Below, piece after piece: positions 1-7,102 of a stretch of DNA of 19,586 bases. Each line of letters opens with the position of its first letter. Position 1 is the first letter of the stretch. The notes under the pieces are model-generated. The model did no database searches. It worked only from the letters and a program-made list of their open reading frames with translations, and was not told where the DNA came from. The stretch spans positions 1 to 19,586 of the forward strand of contig JAFGBE010000198.1 in the NCBI GenBank assembly GCA_016933315.1. The letters run 5' to 3'. Position numbers and translations under genes: made by a program. Origin of the DNA: Candidatus Auribacterota bacterium. GTDB lineage: Bacteria; Auribacterota; UBA6266.

Positions 1-2
1 AA

Positions 3-287
3 GGTGTTAAGAAGTTTATCGATGCCGGAATCCTGTACGGTCCGGGCAAAGCCGCGAACGCGGGCGGGGTAGCGACCTCAGGCCTTGAGATGTCCCAGAA
101 TTCAATGAGGCTATCATGGACGAGGGAAGAAGTTGACAACCGCCTCAGGATAATTATGCAGTCCATACACGCGGCAGCCGCGAAAGCAGCGAAAGATTAC
201 GGACAGGAAAGCAATTATGTTATCGGCGCGAACATTGCTGGATTCCTCAAAGTCGCTGATTCAATGATGGACCAGGGGCTGGTCTAA
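3..287 (+). CDS. gdhA: NADP-type glutamate dehydrogenase, C-terminal 94 residues (5' end outside window)
   Basis: The frame is open from the window edge and ends at TAA 285-287. Only the last 94 residues are present. They carry the conserved tail of the hexameric glutamate dehydrogenases: GPGKAANAGGVATSG, then EMSQNS and a conserved Trp, and the final helix with YVIGANIAGFLKVADSM. This tail is typical of the roughly 450-residue NADP-linked enzyme that interconverts 2-oxoglutarate plus ammonia and glutamate in the cytoplasm. The catalytic Lys and the dinucleotide fold lie upstream, outside the window, so coenzyme choice rests on family resemblance only. The gene is followed within about 20 bases by a strong hairpin terminator shared with a convergent gene, so it ends its transcription unit here. 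Confidence 0.93.
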   Translation, partial: GVKKFIDAGILYGPGKAANAGGVATSGLEMSQNSMRLSWTREEVDNRLRIIMQSIHAAAAKAAKDYGQESNYVIGANIAGFLKVADSMMDQGLV

Positions 288-306
288 GCGATAAGCGAAA
301 AAAATA

Positions 307-342
307 AAATCCCCCGCGGTCAAGTGTGGCTGTGGGGGATTT
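307..342. terminator. Bidirectional rho-independent terminator between gdhA and the convergent membrane-protein gene
   Basis: The arms AAATCCCCCGCGG (307-319) and CTGTGGGGGATTT (330-342) pair over 13 bp with two G-U pairs, around a 10-base loop. On the plus strand the arm is followed by TTTCTTC. On the minus strand the run of A at 297-309 reads as a T tract. The stop codon of the minus-strand gene (320-322) lies in the loop, so that gene's last bases are part of its own terminator. Confidence 0.85.
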
Positions 343-952
343 CTTCATCCACAAAAAGCAGCGGGAATACTATGTCGCTTATGCAGCATGGGAGCCATAC
401 GGCGACAAACAGGAATATGAATACTATAGGGTATAGGTACCATTGATAGCCCGCGCCTTTAGCCATAATGATGTGAAATAAGGAAGCCCATGTGCTTACA
501 AGGACGTGCCCGCTGTGCGGGAATTTTGTTTTCGGGTAAAAGTATGCGATTGCGATGCCCGCCACCGCCAGGGGGTTTACAAGCCACCATTCTTCGATAA
601 AGCCTATGTGCATATGCCTGTCCGGCATTTTTAGCGCCCATTCGGCGAAATAAGGGATGATGCAGTCGCTCAAGGTCGCTATCCCTACCGAGCCGGCATA
701 CCCTATCACAAACAGGCCCAGCAGGCTGCATTTTCCTTTGAGTTTCCCGCATTTGTAGATCTTATACATGGAAGCCGTGACCAGAGCGCTTAATATCACA
801 TGTGTAGGGTGAAGGACGTAAAAAATATTATATGCGGTTTTTTCAGGGATGTTCTGGAAGAAGAACATAAGTATTATACCTGAGAGCGCGCCTATAACCG
901 TAAACGGAGCGTGGTTTCTCAATTCTCTTGTTATCTGCCTGAGCATTGCCAT
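320..952 (-). CDS. Histidine-rich multi-pass membrane protein of unknown function
   Basis: I do not recognise the family. The start chosen is ATG 950-952, giving 210 residues, because GGGGGG lies 8 bases upstream; the frame stays open 13 codons further to 991 but that start has no ribosome site. The protein has about six hydrophobic segments (near residues 15-32, 44-63, 76-97, 124-140, 148-164 and 172-198). Charged or polar residues in or beside them are conspicuous: HPTH (48-51), RHMHIGFIEEWW (112-123), PHSGH (145-149), H160, CC at 189-190, and a C-terminal HSH (207-209). Repeated histidines at membrane borders suggest metal or haem handling, which is inference. It is convergent with gdhA, diverges from the glycerate kinase gene, and appears to be a single-gene unit. 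A TATTAT at 995-1000 on the minus strand may be its -10 box, but no good -35 accompanies it. Confidence 0.8.
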   Translation of the reverse strand: MAMLRQITRELRNHAPFTVIGALSGIILMFFFQNIPEKTAYNIFYVLHPTHVILSALVTASMYKIYKCGKLKGKCSLLGLFVIGYAGSVGIATLSDCIIPYFAEWALKMPDRHMHIGFIEEWWLVNPLAVAGIAIAYFYPKTKFPHSGHVLVSTWASLFHIIMAKGAGYQWYLYPIVFIFLFVAVWLPCCISDIVFPLLFVDEEIPHSHT

Positions 953-1027
953 TTTTTTATCCCCCCGGAATATATCGGTTGTTAGATACAAAGTATAATA
1001 TCAGATAATCGCAGAATTGGAATTTTT

Positions 1028-1056
1028 TTGTTAAAACGCCGGAAAGATTATATAAT
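1028..1056 (+). promoter_or_regulatory. Promoter of the glycerate kinase-glycosyltransferase unit
   Basis: TTGTTA (1028-1033) and a perfect TATAAT (1051-1056) are separated by 17 bp. The predicted start near 1063 leaves a leader of about 40 bases before the ATG at 1102. Confidence 0.75.
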
Positions 1057-1101
1057 AAGAAATACCGCAAATAGACCTGAAAAGTGAAAAAAGGGGGCGC
1101 A

Positions 1102-2436
1102 ATGATAAAAAACATACGAAACATGAAAGATGACGCCGGGAGGATTGTAACGGAATCTATCAAATCTGTTGACCCGGGAATGGCTGTTTTACGGATGGTA
1201 AAGCTTAAAGGCCTGCTTCTTTCAGTGGGTCGGATTAAAATAAACCTGAAAAATATAAACAATATCTATGTTATAGGTCTGGGCAAGGCTTCTTCCCAGA
1301 TGGCGAAGCCGCTGGAGAAAATTCTCGGTTCCCGGCTGACGGGGGGGATAATCAATACCAAATACGGACATAATGCCGGGCTGAAAAAGATAAAGGTAAA
1401 TGAATGCGGGCATCCTGTGCCGGACAGGAACGGCCTGAAGGGAGCCGGGGAAATATGTGATTTCGCAAAACAGGCGGGTGAAAACGATATTGTTTTCTGC
1501 CTGATATCCGGAGGCGGTTCGGCGCTTTTCCCCCTGCCTGCCGGCGGGATTGCTTTTTCCGACAAGCAGAAGGCGACTCAGCTTTTACTGAAATCCGGGG
1601 CCACCATACAGGAAGTTAATACAGTCAGAAAACATATTTCTTCCGTTAAAGGCGGAAGGCTTGCGAAATTAATAAGCCCTGCCAGAGTAGTATCCCTGAT
1701 ACTTTCCGACGTTATCGGCGACGATATGGGTTTTATCGCCTCCGGAGTGACATCGCCCGACCCGACAACTTTCAGGGATTGTGTTGATATCATAAAAAGG
1801 TATAGGTTGATGAAAAAGATGCCCTTGCCGGTAATAAAATATCTCAGCAGGGGCATTAAGGTTCCCTCTATGGAAACGCCGAAGCCGGGCGATCCTGTCT
1901 TTAAAAAAGTGTCCAACGTTCTTGTGGGGACTAATTTTCTTGCCTGTAACGCGGCCATGAAAAAAGCAAAATCACTGGGCTATAATACGTTGCTGCTTTC
2001 CACCGCGATGGAAGGGGAAACAAGAGAGATTGCCAAAGCCCATTCGGCGATTGCCAGGGAAGTGTTGTTATCAGGCAATCCTGTTGGAAGGCCGGCGTGC
2101 ATAATATCGGGCGGAGAGACCACGGTTACAGTCAGAGGAAAAGGAAAAGGCGGAAGAAACATGGAATTTTGCCTTGCTTGCGTTGAATATATAAGCGGCC
2201 TTAAAAATATCGTTATCGCGAGTGTCGGGACGGACGGGACGGATGGCCCTACAGACTCAGCGGGTGCCGTTGTGGATTCCAGCACTTTCGAAAAAGCTTT
2301 AAAGAAAAGATGTATTCCGGCAGAATATCTGGGAAATAACGATTCGTACAATTTCTTTAAGAGGTGCGGAGGCCTTTATATAACGGGTCCGACAGGCACC
2401 AACGTGATGGACATACGGATTGTATTGGTCACATGA
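1102..2436 (+). CDS. Glycerate 2-kinase, MOFRL (GckA/TtuD) family
   Basis: ATP-dependent kinase that makes 2-phosphoglycerate from D-glycerate in the cytoplasm, feeding lower glycolysis. ATG 1102 is preferred over GTG 1084 because AAGGGGG (1091-1097) is well placed for it; the product is 444 residues, normal for the family. The N-terminal Rossmann-like domain shows GLGKAS (about 60-65), GHPVPD (about 103-108), the phosphate-binding ISGGGSAL (135-142) and NTVRKHISSVKGGRLA (173-188). The C-terminal MOFRL domain shows ISGGETTV, GKGKGGRN and GTDGTDGPTDSAG (376-388). All family landmarks are present, so I expect an active enzyme. The glycosyltransferase gene begins 17 bases after the stop, so the two are probably cotranscribed. 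Possible sources of glycerate (serine, glyoxylate or sugar-acid breakdown) are not visible nearby. Confidence 0.93.
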   Translation: MIKNIRNMKDDAGRIVTESIKSVDPGMAVLRMVKLKGLLLSVGRIKINLKNINNIYVIGLGKASSQMAKPLEKILGSRLTGGIINTKYGHNAGLKKIKVNECGHPVPDRNGLKGAGEICDFAKQAGENDIVFCLISGGGSALFPLPAGGIAFSDKQKATQLLLKSGATIQEVNTVRKHISSVKGGRLAKLISPARVVSLILSDVIGDDMGFIASGVTSPDPTTFRDCVDIIKRYRLMKKMPLPVIKYLSRGIKVPSMETPKPGDPVFKKVSNVLVGTNFLACNAAMKKAKSLGYNTLLLSTAMEGETREIAKAHSAIAREVLLSGNPVGRPACIISGGETTVTVRGKGKGGRNMEFCLACVEYISGLKNIVIASVGTDGTDGPTDSAGAVVDSSTFEKALKKRCIPAEYLGNNDSYNFFKRCGGLYITGPTGTNVMDIRIVLVT

Positions 2437-2453
2437 CTTGAAGGGCGGTGGAA

Positions 2454-3719
2454 ATGTCAGCGCATAAATATAAGGATAAAAGCCACAAGAAAATCGCGAT
2501 GGTCCATTATTCGTATCCTCCGGTTATCGGCGGGGTGGAGTTCGTTATAGAAGGACACGCGAACCTTCTTTCGGAAATCGGCTATAAGGTAAAAATAATT
2601 ACCGCTTCGGGGGGAGAGGAAAACCGCAACAAAAATATTGAGATAGACAAGATAGAGGAAATATGGGGAGGCAATCCCATAGTCAAAAATTCATTCACCA
2701 AAAAGGGCAGGGTGAGGAAGGATGTTTTTGACTGGGCGAAGAGGCTGATGAAAAAGAAACTCAAGAGCTCCCTTAAAGATGTTTCCGTCTGTATTATACA
2801 TAACATTATGACAATGCACTTTAACCTGGTTCTTACGGCTGCCCTGTATGACCTCATGAATGAAATGCAGAATGTTAAGTTTATCGTGTGGACGCATGAC
2901 TTATCGATGATAAACCACGACTACAGGATCAGGTTCAGGGATGAATATCCCCGGGTTCTGTTGAAAAAGTTTAATAAGCATGCAAGATATGTGGCGATTT
3001 CCGAAGAGAGACAGAGCCAGATGGCGTCTTTATTCGGCATAAAAAAGAGCAATATCAGGGTAGTCCCCAACGGCATAGATGTAAAGAGCCTTCTTAATAT
3101 CGATGATGAAATATGGAAATTCGCGGTTAACCAGGGCTTTTTTGAAAAAGATTTCGTCGCTTTTTTCGCCACCAGGATTTTAAAGAGGAAAAATATTGAA
3201 AAAGGCATGGATATAATACGCGAGCTGAAAAAAAGGGGATTGGACGTGCTTTATGTAATAACGGGCCCGCCTGATCCGCACAATAAGGAAGCGGTAAAAT
3301 ATTATGAGTACCTGTTGTCTTACAGGAAATCCCTTGGGCTGGAAAGCCAGGTGAGGTTTATGACAAACGTAAAGTCTTCCGCAGGGACGAAATTGCGGAT
3401 AGACACAAGAAGGCTGAGAAACCTTTACAGGCTTTGCGATATCCTTCTTCTAACTTCCAGCCAGGAAGGGTTCGGGTTGCCCCTGCTGGAAGCCGGTCTT
3501 TTCAGAATGCCCATATTCTGCAGCGATATTAAACCCCTTCATGAAGTTTTCGGAGAAAGCGCGGTGTATTTCGGCTTGAAGGAGCCTCCGGGAAAAATTG
3601 CGGATAAAATTATGGGTGTGTGCCAGAAAAGCATATTACACAGGAATTTCAAAAAGGTTATGCTTAATTATTCATGGCCGGCCATATACCATAAATATAT
3701 GCTAAAGATTATTACTTGA
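2454..3719 (+). CDS. GT-B glycosyltransferase, family 4 type
   Basis: Retaining, nucleotide-sugar-dependent glycosyltransferase, probably at the cytoplasmic face of the membrane. ATG 2454 is chosen (421 residues) over GTG 2448 because of the AAGGGCGG ribosome site at 2441-2448. The N-terminal acceptor domain has YPPVIGGVE (22-30), the Gly loop typical of GT4 enzymes, and WTHD (146-149). The donor domain has VVPNGID (about 203-209) and ATRILKRKNIEKG, followed by LLTSSQEGFGLPLLEAG, in which E338 and E346 form the EX7E motif that contacts the nucleotide sugar. Donor and acceptor cannot be read from sequence. It sits directly behind glycerate kinase with no other cell-surface synthesis genes nearby. 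Its 3' end overlaps the convergent AsmA-like gene by 8 bases. Confidence 0.88.
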   Translation: MSAHKYKDKSHKKIAMVHYSYPPVIGGVEFVIEGHANLLSEIGYKVKIITASGGEENRNKNIEIDKIEEIWGGNPIVKNSFTKKGRVRKDVFDWAKRLMKKKLKSSLKDVSVCIIHNIMTMHFNLVLTAALYDLMNEMQNVKFIVWTHDLSMINHDYRIRFRDEYPRVLLKKFNKHARYVAISEERQSQMASLFGIKKSNIRVVPNGIDVKSLLNIDDEIWKFAVNQGFFEKDFVAFFATRILKRKNIEKGMDIIRELKKRGLDVLYVITGPPDPHNKEAVKYYEYLLSYRKSLGLESQVRFMTNVKSSAGTKLRIDTRRLRNLYRLCDILLLTSSQEGFGLPLLEAGLFRMPIFCSDIKPLHEVFGESAVYFGLKEPPGKIADKIMGVCQKSILHRNFKKVMLNYSWPAIYHKYMLKIIT

Positions 3720-4413
3720 AGTATTTTTTGATGCTTTCTATTGTGTTTTCAATGCTGTTTCTGAGAGAACCGGGCTTATCGGAAAAAATATCTTCGATTT
3801 GCGATATTCCCGAAGAGTCGGTTATTATATCCAGCAATTCGGAGAGAGAACTAATGTTGCTGATATGCTTGTTCTGGATGAATATTTTTATTTCCAGCCT
3901 GTTCCCGAGCAGATAGGGGCCGGAATAGGTCGCGCGCTCGAATGATAATATCAATTCATCGATAAGTATATTGAAAGATTTTTCCTTCAGCTCTTTCCCT
4001 GGAGCCGCTGTATCCTCCTCATCCTCTTCGCTCCGGGTGTTTTTTAAGGCGAGAAGGTTAAGCTGCCCGTTGGTTTTCTGTTCCACATTAAGTGATTTTA
4101 TATCCAGAAAGAGTTCTGTGATGTGCAATGTATTCCGGAAGAGGTCATTCCATATATAACTTGCCCTTACTGTCTTGATCTCAATCATCGGGTTCCGGGA
4201 AAACCCTTTCGGGTTGAAAATCTTTGCGTTATTTATGGTAAGGCAGGGTTTAAACAGGTTCAGGTTTAGCGATTCTATATTCAGCTTTAACCCGGATTTC
4301 GCTTCGAAGATTATTTCCGCGGATTTCCTGATTATAAAATCCTTGCCGAAAACAAAGGCGCATATTAAGAGCAGGATAAATAGTATGAATTTTCTTCTGC
4401 TTTTCTTTTTCAT
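3712..4413 (-). CDS. AsmA-like membrane-anchored periplasmic protein (short form)
   Basis: A 233-residue protein with a basic N-terminus and one membrane span (about 9-23). The next stretch resembles the repeated start of AsmA/DUF748 proteins: a helix with IIFEAKSGLKLNIES, then NAKIFNPKGFSRNPMIEIK (62-80), a segment near LHITELFLDIKSLNVEQKTNGQLNLLAL (97-123), an acidic low-complexity linker (EEDEEDT, 129-135), and FNILIDELILSFERATY. AsmA-like proteins act at the inner membrane/periplasm in envelope lipid or protein homeostasis. This one is far shorter than the classical 600-plus residues and lacks the C-terminal AsmA region, so it is probably a small relative. The start at 4411-4413 has only a weak AAGAGAA upstream. 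It diverges from the phosphofructokinase gene and its 3' end overlaps the glycosyltransferase gene. Confidence 0.72.
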   Translation of the reverse strand: MKKKSRRKFILFILLLICAFVFGKDFIIRKSAEIIFEAKSGLKLNIESLNLNLFKPCLTINNAKIFNPKGFSRNPMIEIKTVRASYIWNDLFRNTLHITELFLDIKSLNVEQKTNGQLNLLALKNTRSEEDEEDTAAPGKELKEKSFNILIDELILSFERATYSGPYLLGNRLEIKIFIQNKHISNISSLSELLDIITDSSGISQIEDIFSDKPGSLRNSIENTIESIKKYFK

Positions 4414-4470
4414 TTAAAATATTCTCTTACACCTTGTATTTGATGTCAATATTTGATATTTATTTTAACC

Positions 4471-4498
4471 TTGTCATGGATAGCATCTTTGGTATAAT
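4471..4498 (+). promoter_or_regulatory. Promoter of the phosphofructokinase gene
   Basis: TTGTCA (4471-4476), a 16-bp spacer and TATAAT (4493-4498) form one of the strongest promoters in the window. The predicted start near 4505 leaves a leader of about 28 bases containing GGAGG before ATG 4533. Confidence 0.85.
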
Positions 4499-4532
4499 TA
4501 CCAGAAATTCAAAATTGCGGACGGAGGTTTTT

Positions 4533-5750
4533 ATGGGAGATAAATTAACAGGAAATGTTGTTGTCGGGCAGTCGGGCGGCCCTACCTGCGTTATAAATCA
4601 GAGCCTTATCGGTGTGGTCAGGGAATGCTCGAAATATCCGCAGATGAACAAGGTCTACGGGGCGCTGCACGGTGTTAAAGGTATCCTCGGGGAGGATTTT
4701 ACCGATCTCACCAGAGAAGATATAAAAAACCTTGAAATTGTGGCCAATACGCCTTCCTCAGGGCTCGGTTCCGTCAGGATGAAACCCAAAGAAGAAGACT
4801 GCATAAAGATGTTTGAGATTTTTAAAGCTCATAATGTGAGATATTTTTTCTATATAGGCGGAAATGACACGGCGGAAACAGCTGATATTGTAAACAATGT
4901 GGCAAGGCAAAGGGATTATGAATTGAGGGTTTTTCATATACCGAAGACAATAGATAATGACCTGCTTGTTACCGACCACTGTCCCGGTTTCGGAAGCGCG
5001 GCGAAGTTTGTGGCCTGCGCTGTTATGGGGGATAATCTTGATAACAGATCGCTGCCGGGCATAAAAATCAATATTGTGATGGGGAGGCATGCCGGTTTTT
5101 TGACCGCGGCTACCATTCTTGCGAAGAGATACGAGGATGACGGGCCGCACCTTATATATGTTCCTGAAGCGGTATTTGAAATGGATAGATTCGCGGATGA
5201 TGTCGATAAAGTCTATAAGAAATACGGAAGGGCGGTTATCTGTGTCTCAGAAGGTGTGCATGATAAGGACGGCAATCCCATATTTACCACCGGCGAAAAG
5301 GATTCGCACGGAAACGTGCAGTTGAGCGGAAGCGGCGCCCTTGGAGATTATCTTGCGGCTGAAATCAGGGCGAAGCTCAAGGTGAAAAGGGTGCGCGCGG
5401 ATACATTCGGTTACCTGCAGCGCTGTTTTCCCGGAGTCGTTTCCGAAGTTGACGCGGAAGAAGCCAGGATAGTCGGCGAGAAAGCTGTCCAGCTGGCCGC
5501 CAGCGCTAATGTAGACGGGAGTGTTATCATAAAAAGGAAGAGCGACGGCAGACATTATAAGGCCGAATTTGACAGGACAGACCTCAAGAATGTAGCTAAA
5601 AAGACCAAATCCCTGGATTCGAAATATATAAGCAGGGAAAATAATAACATTACGGAAGAGTTTATAGATTACGTTAAGCCGCTGGCGGGAAAACTTCCCG
5701 AAATAGGCAGATTGCACATACACAAGATAGCTAAGATCCTGAACAAATAA
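4533..5750 (+). CDS. pfp: 6-phosphofructokinase, probably pyrophosphate-dependent type
   Basis: Phosphorylates fructose 6-phosphate to the 1,6-bisphosphate; the PPi-dependent form is reversible. The frame is open from 4434, but ATG 4533 has GGAGG (4523-4527) and follows the promoter, giving 405 residues. The nucleotide loop GQSGG is at 11-15. The active-site loop reads GGNDT (109-113): D112 occupies the position that is Gly in ATP enzymes and Asp in PPi enzymes. PKTIDND (137-143) has the Lys (K138) linked to PPi use and the catalytic Asp pair. PGFGSAAK and MGRHAGF (183-189, fructose 6-phosphate binding) follow. N111 replaces the usual Mg-binding Asp; a GGND loop is, from memory, a feature of one clade of bacterial homologues. 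Donor choice is inferred from these residues. It appears to be a single-gene unit; the next gene has its own promoter. Confidence 0.88.
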   Translation: MGDKLTGNVVVGQSGGPTCVINQSLIGVVRECSKYPQMNKVYGALHGVKGILGEDFTDLTREDIKNLEIVANTPSSGLGSVRMKPKEEDCIKMFEIFKAHNVRYFFYIGGNDTAETADIVNNVARQRDYELRVFHIPKTIDNDLLVTDHCPGFGSAAKFVACAVMGDNLDNRSLPGIKINIVMGRHAGFLTAATILAKRYEDDGPHLIYVPEAVFEMDRFADDVDKVYKKYGRAVICVSEGVHDKDGNPIFTTGEKDSHGNVQLSGSGALGDYLAAEIRAKLKVKRVRADTFGYLQRCFPGVVSEVDAEEARIVGEKAVQLAASANVDGSVIIKRKSDGRHYKAEFDRTDLKNVAKKTKSLDSKYISRENNNITEEFIDYVKPLAGKLPEIGRLHIHKIAKILNK

Positions 5751-5770
5751 TCTTTTCCTTAAATAACCCC

Positions 5771-5798
5771 TTGACAAAACGCGTATAAATGTTAATAT
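5771..5798 (+). promoter_or_regulatory. Promoter of the marR operon
   Basis: A perfect TTGACA (5771-5776) is followed after 16 bp by TAATAT (5793-5798). The -10 is only fair, but the area is extremely AT-rich. The start point would fall near 5805, inside the palindrome at 5802-5823, so a bound repressor would block initiation. Confidence 0.65.
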
Positions 5799-5823
5799 AT
5801 ATATTGTTAATATATTAACAATA
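5791..5823. promoter_or_regulatory. Probable MarR operator: 22-bp perfect palindrome plus upstream half-site
   Basis: Bases 5802-5823 are a perfect palindrome with half-site TATTGTTAATA, 21 bases before the marR start codon. A second copy of GTTAATATAT lies at 5791-5800, 15 bases upstream of the same word inside the palindrome (5806-5815). MarR dimers bind AT-rich palindromes of about 16-22 bp and usually repress their own promoter. Binding of this particular protein here is inference from position. Confidence 0.7.
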
Positions 5824-5843
5824 AACAAGAACGGGGTGATGAA

Positions 5844-6311
5844 ATGAGCCTTCAGCATGAGTTGAAACTTCCGCAGCCTTTCCAAAGCAGTAAACACGAG
5901 GCGCTGCTCAACCTATTAAGAACAGCTTCGGTCCTTTCGAAAAAAGGGGATAGGTTTTTTTCGGAATACGGGCTTACGATGAGCCAATTTAATTTACTGA
6001 TGGTCCTGAAGTACAGCGGTTCCGCATGTCTGACCCAGAGCGAAATAGCCGAAAGGCTGCTTGTTAACCGGGCGAACGTAACAGGGCTTATTGACCGCCT
6101 GCAGAAAGCAGGGCTGGTGGAAAGGACAGGAGACAGGAAAGACAGAAGGCATTATTTTATCATGCTTACGCCTAAAGGCGGAAAGATTCTTGATAAAGTG
6201 GAGATGTCATATGATAAAGAGGTGGATTTGATTATGGAAGGCGTTTCAGTGGAAGAGGCTTTGAGGATAATTAAGGCGATGGAAAAAATCAGGAAGCCGG
6301 ATAAATGTTAA
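5844..6311 (+). CDS. MarR-family winged-helix transcriptional regulator
   Basis: A 155-residue dimeric DNA-binding protein of normal family length. GGGGTGAT (5833-5840) is a strong ribosome site for ATG 5844. The dimerisation helix lies near 18-40; SQFNLLMVL begins the winged domain. LTQSEIAERLLVNRANVTGLIDRLQKAGLVER (63-94) contains the helix-turn-helix, and TGDRKDRRHYFIMLTPKG (95-112) is the classic wing with its Asp-Arg pattern. Such regulators respond to small ligands, often phenolic compounds or oxidants; no Cys cluster suggests redox sensing. Its stop overlaps the start of the hydrolase gene by 7 bases, so the two are translationally coupled. The palindrome over its promoter indicates autoregulation of the whole operon. 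Confidence 0.93.
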   Translation: MSLQHELKLPQPFQSSKHEALLNLLRTASVLSKKGDRFFSEYGLTMSQFNLLMVLKYSGSACLTQSEIAERLLVNRANVTGLIDRLQKAGLVERTGDRKDRRHYFIMLTPKGGKILDKVEMSYDKEVDLIMEGVSVEEALRIIKAMEKIRKPDKC

Positions 6312-7102
6312 AAGAGATAATATTGAAAACTGAGGATTCCGAGGAAATATACGCCGACTGGCGCGTAAAAGGGCATGAAAACAGTTTTCTCCTGTGCCAC
6401 GGATTCCTGCAGTACAAGGATTCCCGCATATTCAGGTTGATGGCAGAGAAGCTATCCGGGTATTTTGATGTCCTGAGCATTGATATGAGGGGCCATGGAA
6501 AAAGCTCGGGGGTCTTTACATACGGTTCGAGAGAGAAATATGACGTGAAAGCCGCTCTTGATTTCCTGCGGGGGAAGTACAGGAAAACCTATGTAATGGG
6601 GTTCTCTCTCGGCGCGTCCGCATCGCTTCAGGCTGTCCTGGAAAATAAAACAGCGGATTTTCTGATACTTGTAAGCCCTCCCTCGCGCTTCGGGAAGATT
6701 TTTCCCAGGTTCTGGACGCGCGCCGCATTCAGGGCATTGATAGGCAGTTTCGGTTCAGGCAAAAAAGTAAGGGGGTTTAATATTTTTTCCGCCGGCAAGT
6801 GCGGGACTGATATTTTTTCGGAATTGACTATACCCGCTTTGATTATATACAGCGATGAAGACTGGGTCATAAGCAAAAAACATATTCGGGACATAAGGAA
6901 ATATACTAAACCGAACGTTGACTTTGTTGAGTTTGCCGGGAGCGCGCACGCGGAACATATTTTTGAACAGAACCAGGAAGTTTTTCTCAAAAAGCTGCTG
7001 AATTGGATAGGAAGAAGCGGCAAAAATAATTTCCAGGAGGTGGATTATGAACAAATGTCCCATAAGCAGATACCAGTGGACATGGTTGAAACGCCATATT
7101 GA
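6305..7102 (+). CDS. Alpha/beta hydrolase (serine hydrolase, carboxylesterase-like)
   Basis: A 265-residue cytoplasmic hydrolase with the complete fold signature: oxyanion-hole HGF (32-34), SIDMRGHGKSSG (58-69), nucleophile elbow GFSLGA with S101, acid residue D184 or D186 in YSDEDWV, and H215 in GSAHAEH. The fold hydrolyses esters, thioesters or similar bonds; the substrate is unknown. The start ATG 6305 lies inside the marR stop region (7-base overlap) and has no ribosome site of its own beyond the marR tail, so it probably depends on coupling. The last 56 bases overlap the DUF2157 gene and encode a hydrophilic tail after the final barrel helix (NWIGR) that the fold does not need. As the MarR-controlled enzyme, it may act on the regulator's ligand, which is inference. 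Confidence 0.9.
   Translation: MLKEIILKTEDSEEIYADWRVKGHENSFLLCHGFLQYKDSRIFRLMAEKLSGYFDVLSIDMRGHGKSSGVFTYGSREKYDVKAALDFLRGKYRKTYVMGFSLGASASLQAVLENKTADFLILVSPPSRFGKIFPRFWTRAAFRALIGSFGSGKKVRGFNIFSAGKCGTDIFSELTIPALIIYSDEDWVISKKHIRDIRKYTKPNVDFVEFAGSAHAEHIFEQNQEVFLKKLLNWIGRSGKNNFQEVDYEQMSHKQIPVDMVETPY

Noticed and set aside
1102..3719. Glycerate kinase plus glycosyltransferase as a glucosylglycerate-type osmolyte pathway
   Set aside because: The kinase consumes glycerate to make 2-phosphoglycerate and the GT4 enzyme does not show recognisable features of glucosylglycerate or mannosylglycerate synthases; adjacency alone is not enough.
4420..4449. Minus-strand TTGACA (4444-4449) with GAGAAT 17 bp downstream as promoter of the AsmA-like gene
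   Set aside because: The start of transcription would fall on the ATG itself and exclude the weak ribosome site, implying a leaderless message; the -10 is poor, so I did not call it.
5247..5897. 216-codon minus-strand frame across the end of the phosphofructokinase and the marR promoter
   Set aside because: It overlaps two well-supported genes and the operator region, and its product shows no family features.
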